Positions 57,391-64,000 of a stretch of 64,000 nucleotides of DNA are shown piece after piece. Both the position numbers and the translations under genes were made by a program. A model generated the notes under the pieces. It saw nothing but the letters and a program-made list of their open reading frames with translations, was not told where the DNA came from and made no database searches. Positions within the stretch are counted from its first letter, which is position 1. Each line of letters opens with the position of its first letter. Source of the stretch: Pseudothauera lacus (GTDB taxonomy: Bacteria; Pseudomonadota; Gammaproteobacteria; Burkholderiales; Rhodocyclaceae); NCBI RefSeq assembly GCF_003034845.1, contig NZ_PZKC01000004.1, forward strand, positions 1 through 64,000, written 5' to 3'.

Positions 57391-58374
57391 ATGGATTCCA
57401 CCCTCGCATCTCCGCATGGCGACCAGGCCGGCCGCCTGGCTCACTTCCCCGTGGCGCTGTTCTCCACCGTCATGGGCATGGCCGGTCTGACCCTGGCCTG
57501 GCTCAAGGCTCACCATCTCGGCGGCATGCCGCTGGGTGTCGGCGAACTGCTGCGCTGGGCGGCAAGCGCACTGTACGTGTTCCTGCTGTTCATGTACGCC
57601 GCCAAGTTGCTGCGCCACCCCGGCGAGGTGGCCGCCGAGCGCCGCCACCCGGTGCGGCTGAACTTCTTCCCGGCGATCTCCATCGGGCTGTTGCTGCTCG
57701 CGACCGCCTGGCTGCCCGCCGCGCCCGTGCTCGCGGGGTGGATGTGGACCGCGGGTGCGGCCCTGCATCTCGCCTTCACCCTGTGGGCGATGAGTGGCTG
57801 GATCCATCACACCCACTACGAGATCAAGCACGCCAATCCGGCGTGGTTCATCCCCGTGGTCGGCAACATCCTGGTGCCGGTTGCCGGCGTGCATGTCGCC
57901 CCGGTCGACATCAGCTGGTTCTTCTTCAGCATCGGCCTGGTGTTCTGGCTGGTACTGATGACCATCGTGATGTACCGCCTGTTCTTCCATGAGCCGCTGC
58001 CGGCGCGCCTGACCCCCACGCTGTTCATCCTCATCGCGCCGCCGGCGGTGGGTTTTCTCTCCTACCTGGCGCTGACCGGCACGGTCGATGGCTTTGCCCG
58101 CGTGCTGTACTTCACCGCCCTGTTCCTGACCCTGCTGCTGGCCAGCAACGCGCTGCGCTTCTTCCGCTTGCCCTTCTTCATCTCCGCGTGGGCATATTCC
58201 TTCCCTCTCGCGGCGATGACGCTGGCCACCTTCGAGATGGGCGCGCGCAACCCGGCGCCGTTCTACACCGTGCTGGCCTGGGTGCTGCTGACCGCCCTCA
58301 GCGCCGTGCTCGCGCTGCTGGTGCTCAACACCCTGCGCGCGGCCTGGCAGGGGCGTATCTGCGTGCCTGAGTGA
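57391..58374 (+). CDS. SLAC1/TehA (TDT) family anion channel or exporter
   Basis: This 327-aa inner-membrane protein has ten predicted TM helices, as in TehA and SLAC1. The first helix starts HFPVALFSTVMGMAGLTLAW, and NPAWFIPVVGNILVPVAG is the conserved central segment. TDT proteins move small anions or dicarboxylates, and TehA is known for tellurite resistance. The natural substrate is unknown. A 12-bp terminator stem lies 29 nt after the stop. Confidence 0.9.
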   Translation: MDSTLASPHGDQAGRLAHFPVALFSTVMGMAGLTLAWLKAHHLGGMPLGVGELLRWAASALYVFLLFMYAAKLLRHPGEVAAERRHPVRLNFFPAISIGLLLLATAWLPAAPVLAGWMWTAGAALHLAFTLWAMSGWIHHTHYEIKHANPAWFIPVVGNILVPVAGVHVAPVDISWFFFSIGLVFWLVLMTIVMYRLFFHEPLPARLTPTLFILIAPPAVGFLSYLALTGTVDGFARVLYFTALFLTLLLASNALRFFRLPFFISAWAYSFPLAAMTLATFEMGARNPAPFYTVLAWVLLTALSAVLALLVLNTLRAAWQGRICVPE

Positions 58375-58403
58375 TCCTGTACCGCGAGGTGATGCGTCAG
58401 CGC

Positions 58404-58436
58404 GAGGCCGCGACCGTCAAGGTCGCGGCCTCGTCT
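58404..58436 (+). terminator. Terminator between converging genes
   Basis: A perfect 12-bp stem (58404-58415 with 58421-58432) with a 5-nt loop is followed by GTCTTT. It lies between the TDT gene and the opposing NifX-like gene and may act for both. Confidence 0.75.
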
Positions 58437-58437
58437 T

Positions 58438-58821
58438 TCATGCGCAGCAGGCGTGACCGTCGCCGTCGTGGCCATGGTCATGGTCATGGCAGGTGACGAC
58501 GGCAGGCTTGAGCAGCCCGCTCAGGTAATCGCGCACGGCGCTGCGCGGGTCGCTGCCTTCACACACCACCACCTCGGTGCCGCGCGCGGCCATGCGTGCG
58601 ACGAAGCCGCCACCGGCGCTCGCGGTGAGGATGGCGGCGACGCCGTCGAGCGGATGAGGCCCGCCGCGGAAGTTGTGAAAGACCATCTCCGCGGCCAGTT
58701 CGATGCGTTCGCATTCCTGTGGCGAGCACGGCGTGGTCGCATCGAAGAGCAGGAAGCGCCGGCTCTTGCCGGCATGTGCGGTGATGGTGCGGAAGTTCTG
58801 GCTGCTTACGGCGATCTTCAT
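58438..58821 (-). CDS. NifX/NifB-like (Fe-Mo cofactor) domain protein with His-rich tail
   Basis: This 127-aa protein begins MKIAVSSQNFRTITAHAGKS, typical of the dinitrogenase iron-molybdenum cofactor domain. LTASAGGGFVARMAARGTEVV also fits. The C-terminus (CHDHDHGHDGDGHACCA) is rich in His, Asp and Cys and should bind metal. AGGAG lies just before the ATG at 58821. No nif genes are present in the window, so a role in metal handling is more likely than nitrogenase assembly. Confidence 0.85.
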   Translation of the reverse strand: MKIAVSSQNFRTITAHAGKSRRFLLFDATTPCSPQECERIELAAEMVFHNFRGGPHPLDGVAAILTASAGGGFVARMAARGTEVVVCEGSDPRSAVRDYLSGLLKPAVVTCHDHDHGHDGDGHACCA

Positions 58822-59028
58822 GCGTTGACTCCTGTGTTGGGACAGATGTCCTTTCAAGAAGCGGGCCAGCCCGGGGCGGGCCGCAGGGCGTGCAGCGGCG
58901 CGGTGGTATGCTGTCGGCAGGCTGCCGCTGTGGCAGCGTGTGGCGGTGTGCTGACGGAAATGGCAGTGTCGTGACTGCCAAGGGGGAGAAGTGCTTCTGC
59001 AACCTCAGGATGTGCTGCGGTGGTGACC

Positions 59029-59976
59029 ATGCCTGAGCGTCTGATCGGCGGCGCGCGGGCCTTCGGGCGCGATGTCGGCGGCGTGTATCTGAGCCTGTTG
59101 CGGGTGATGGTGCCGGCGCTGGTGGTGGTCAAGGCGCTGGAGATGGCCGGGGCCACGGCCTGGCTGGCCCTGGCGCTGTCGCCGCTGATGACCCTCGTCG
59201 GCCTGCCCGATGCGATGGGTATCGTGTGGGCAGCGGCGATGCTCACCAACATCTACACTGCGCTGGCGGTCTATGTGGAGTTGGGCGCGCAAGCCTCGCT
59301 CAGCGTCGCCCAGGTCAGCGTGCTCGGCAGCATGATCCTGGTCGCCCACTCGCTGCCCGTCGAAGGCGCGGTGGCGCGCGCCACCGGGGTAGGCTGGGGG
59401 GCTACGCTGGCGCTGCGCTTCGGCGGCGCGCTCGCTCTCGGCGCCGTGCTCAACCTGCTCTACGGCGCTACCGCCACCCTGCAGCAACCCGCGCGCATGC
59501 TGTGGACGCCACCGGCCGGCGGCAGCGCGTCGTTGGGGCAGTGGGTGCACGACCAGCTCCTGATGCTGATCGTGGTGTTCTTCGTCATCGCCGCGCTGAT
59601 GGCCCTGCTGCGCGTGTTGCGTGCGATCGGCGTCGAGCGTCTCATGCACTGGCTGCTGGCGCCCCTGCTGCGCCTGATCGGCGTCGGCCGTGAGGCCGGC
59701 AACATCACCATCATCGGCGCCACCCTGGGGCTTACCTTCGGCGCCGGGCTGCTGATCCGCGAGGCGCGTTCGGGCGCGCTGTCGCGGCGCGATGTCTTCC
59801 TCGCGATGAGCTTTCTCGGTCTTTGTCACAGCGTCATCGAGGACACCTTGCTGATCCTGCTGATGGGCGCGGACCTGTCCGCCATCCTGTGGGCGCGCCT
59901 GCTCTTTGCCGTGGTGGTCACCGCGCTGCTGGCGCGCCTGCTGCCCGTGCAGCCCGACAGAGGGGCGGCGGTCTAG
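59029..59976 (+). CDS. Nucleoside-recognition (gate) domain membrane protein
   Basis: This 315-aa protein has about eight TM helices and two repeats of the gate domain (LSLLRVMVPALVVVKALEMAG and MHWLLAPLLRLIGVGREAGN with NITIIGATLGLTFGAGLLI). Such domains are found in nucleoside transporters and spore-maturation proteins. Here there is no accompanying gene that identifies the substrate. The ATG at 59029 is favoured over a GTG at 59020. A gap of about 200 bp upstream has no other gene. Confidence 0.7.
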   Translation: MPERLIGGARAFGRDVGGVYLSLLRVMVPALVVVKALEMAGATAWLALALSPLMTLVGLPDAMGIVWAAAMLTNIYTALAVYVELGAQASLSVAQVSVLGSMILVAHSLPVEGAVARATGVGWGATLALRFGGALALGAVLNLLYGATATLQQPARMLWTPPAGGSASLGQWVHDQLLMLIVVFFVIAALMALLRVLRAIGVERLMHWLLAPLLRLIGVGREAGNITIIGATLGLTFGAGLLIREARSGALSRRDVFLAMSFLGLCHSVIEDTLLILLMGADLSAILWARLLFAVVVTALLARLLPVQPDRGAAV

Positions 59977-60103
59977 CCCGGTCAGCGCCTCTGCAGCGAC
60001 CGGGCGCCTGTGCCGGCATGACAGATGCAGCCCCCGCACGCCATAATCGACCCCCAAAGCTGCCTTCATTGGCAGCGTACAAGACGTCCAGGGAGTCCTT
60101 TCC

Positions 60104-62007
<1,904 letters not shown>

Positions 62008-62011
<4 letters not shown>

Positions 62012-62024
62012 ACACTGCGTTGAA
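62008..62024. promoter_or_regulatory. Operator-like dyad 1 before fic
   Basis: TTGAAC-N5-GTTGAA (one arm mismatch) overlaps the hsdM stop codon and the -35 box of the fic promoter. Its sequence matches the second box (reverse strand) at 14 of 17 positions. Confidence 0.55.
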
Positions 62025-62049
62025 TATGGTTAAGATCTTTCTCTATATT
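62020..62049 (+). promoter_or_regulatory. Sigma70 promoter of fic
   Basis: TTGAAT (62020-62025) and TATATT (62044-62049) are 18 bp apart. Both boxes overlap the paired dyads. Transcription would start near 62056, about 33 nt before the fic start codon. Confidence 0.6.
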
Positions 62050-62064
62050 AAACGCTGTGTTTAA
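62048..62064. promoter_or_regulatory. Operator-like dyad 2 before fic
   Basis: TTAAAC and GTTTAA form a perfect 6-bp dyad around GCTGT. Its centre is 40 bp from that of dyad 1, close to four helical turns, so both lie on the same DNA face. It overlaps the -10 box and the start point. Confidence 0.6.
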
Positions 62065-62088
62065 CTCACGCATCGAACACTATCCTTG

Positions 62089-63259
62089 ATGAACGCAACT
62101 CACGCCATGCGCTTCCGGGCCGGCCGTTACCTGCAGCAGCCCACCGGCTATCGGGCCTTCGTCCCTGCGCCCCTGCCACCGGAGCCGCCACCGGATCTCT
62201 CCGGTGCGCTGCGCGAGCGTCTGTCGGAGGCCGACCACGCCCTGGGGCGGCTGGACGGCGCCGTGTTCACGCTGCCCAATCCCGACCTGTTCGTGTTCAT
62301 GTACGTGCGCAAGGAGGCCGTGCTCTCCAGCCAGATCGAAGGCACGCAAAGCTCGCTGCAGAACCTGCTGGCTGCCGAAGCACAACTGTTCGACCCCGAT
62401 ACCCCCAGGGACGTGAACGAAGTAGCCAACTACGTACGTGCCATGAACCACGGTCTGGCGCGGCTGGCCGAGCTGCCGATCTCCGTCAGTCTGATCCGCG
62501 AGATTCATACCGAACTGATGCAGGGCGTGCGCGGCGGGGGGCTGACGCCGGGCGAACTGCGCACCAGCCAGAACTGGATCGGGCCCGGCGGCTGCACGCT
62601 GGCCAGCGCCACCTTCGTGCCGCCTCCGCCGCACGAGGTGCCGGCCGCCCTGTCCGACCTGGAGAAGTTCCTGCACAACGGCGCCGGCCTGCCCCCGCTG
62701 GTGCAGGTGGGGCTGGCCCATGCCCAGTTCGAAACCATCCACCCCTTCCTCGACGGCAACGGCCGCGTGGGACGCCTGCTCATCACCTTCCTGCTTACGG
62801 AAAAACAACTGCTCAACAAGCCGGTGCTCTACCTTTCGCATTATTTCAAGCAGCACCGCAGCGAATACTACGAGCGCCTGCAGGCGGTGCGCGATAACGG
62901 CGACTGGGAAGGCTGGCTGGCCTTCTTCCTGGAAGGCATCGTCTGCGTCAGCCGCGAGGCCGCACAGACCGCCGCCGCCATCCTGCGCATGCGCGAAGCC
63001 TTCCGCACCCGCATCACCGAAGGGCTGGGTCGCGCCGCAGCCAACGGCCAGCGCGTAATGGACCGCCTTTTCGACCACCCCATCGTTACCGTCGCCACGG
63101 TGCGCGACTGGCTCAACCTCACCCCCGCCGGCGCCAACCAGATCGTCAACCGGCTGGAAGGCATCGGCCTGCTGCGCGAGATCACCGGCTACGCGCGCAA
63201 CCGGCGGTTCGTGTTCGAGCCGTATCTGCGGCTGTTTGAGGAACAGGGGGAGATTGGGT

Positions 63260-63270
<11 letters not shown>
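62089..63270 (+). CDS. fic: Fic-domain AMP-transferase with C-terminal winged helix
   Basis: This 393-aa protein has the Fic core HPFLDGNGRVGRLLI, with the catalytic His, the acidic metal ligand and both Arg residues. The N-terminal inhibitory helix carries the class II motif (SSQIEGT), in which Glu blocks ATP until released. The C-terminal 90 or so residues form a winged helix (VATVRDWLNLTPAGANQIVN). Fic proteins transfer AMP to protein targets. The winged helix suggests that it binds DNA, probably the two dyads at its own promoter. It lies between hsdM and hsdS, where it overlaps the hsdS start by 11 bp. Confidence 0.93.

Positions 63271-64000
<730 letters not shown>

Overview
The window is a high-G+C chromosomal segment of a betaproteobacterium. 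Gene content and order (cyanate operon, siaABCD, an acs module beside a CrbS-type kinase, respiratory-style regulators) suggest Rhodocyclales of the Thauera/Azoarcus type. This placement is an inference from gene content, not from a marker-gene comparison. Genes are densely packed, and nearly all intergenic gaps hold promoters, operators or terminators.

Layout. 1-170: the 5S rRNA end of an rRNA operon and its terminator. 249-2621: a hybrid sensor kinase. 2681-9097: a nitrogen-scavenging unit, with a sigma54-type promoter and NtrC-like site, a PAS kinase and NarL-type regulator, a DJ-1/PfpI protein and cynABDS (cyanate uptake and cyanase). 9138-10065: initiator tRNA-Met followed by a scar region with repeats and a truncated methyltransferase. 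10062-17356: small metabolic genes (DUF6544-like protein, Tat-exported nitroreductase-like protein, LysR/DoxX/DODA, Lrp/dadA, an orphan FliD-like protein). 17398-22184: a TetR-controlled RND efflux pump. 22254-24476: YqaA-type membrane protein, tRNA-Thr, a small Cys protein and a WD40-like lipoprotein. 24499-36201: central carbon and acetate (class I fumarase; acs; a symporter-kinase, a receiver, an exonuclease fused to a degenerate kinase, and a VC_2705-type symporter). 36954-41389: a siaABCD biofilm-signalling cluster with an extra membrane sensor gene. 41504-44360: psd, a Nudix hydrolase, a BON-LysM protein and a methyltransferase. 44379-55600: a divergent 2-aminoethylphosphonate (AEP) catabolic locus. 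55724-59976: thioredoxin, DsrE-like, DUF2141, SLAC1/TDT, NifX-like and gate-domain membrane genes. 60104-64000: a type I restriction-modification locus with a fic gene between hsdM and hsdS; hsdS runs off the window.

How the genes work together. The cyn unit imports cyanate and converts it, with bicarbonate, to ammonium and CO2. Its regulators appear to sit under nitrogen (sigma54/NtrC) control, with a 7-2-7 dyad in front of the structural genes. The phosphonate locus imports AEP (PhnS/T/UV-like) and makes phosphonoacetaldehyde by three possible routes (PhnW, a PbfA-type lyase, a FAD oxidase). PhnY and PhnA then release acetate and phosphate. That acetate can be activated by the acs product encoded elsewhere in the window. 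A perfect dyad in the divergent phosphonate promoter is the probable site of the GntR regulator. The most unusual items are the exonuclease fused to a degenerate kinase, the fifth gene of the sia cluster, the paired operator-like dyads bracketing the fic promoter, and the sigma54/NtrC architecture ahead of the cyanate regulators.
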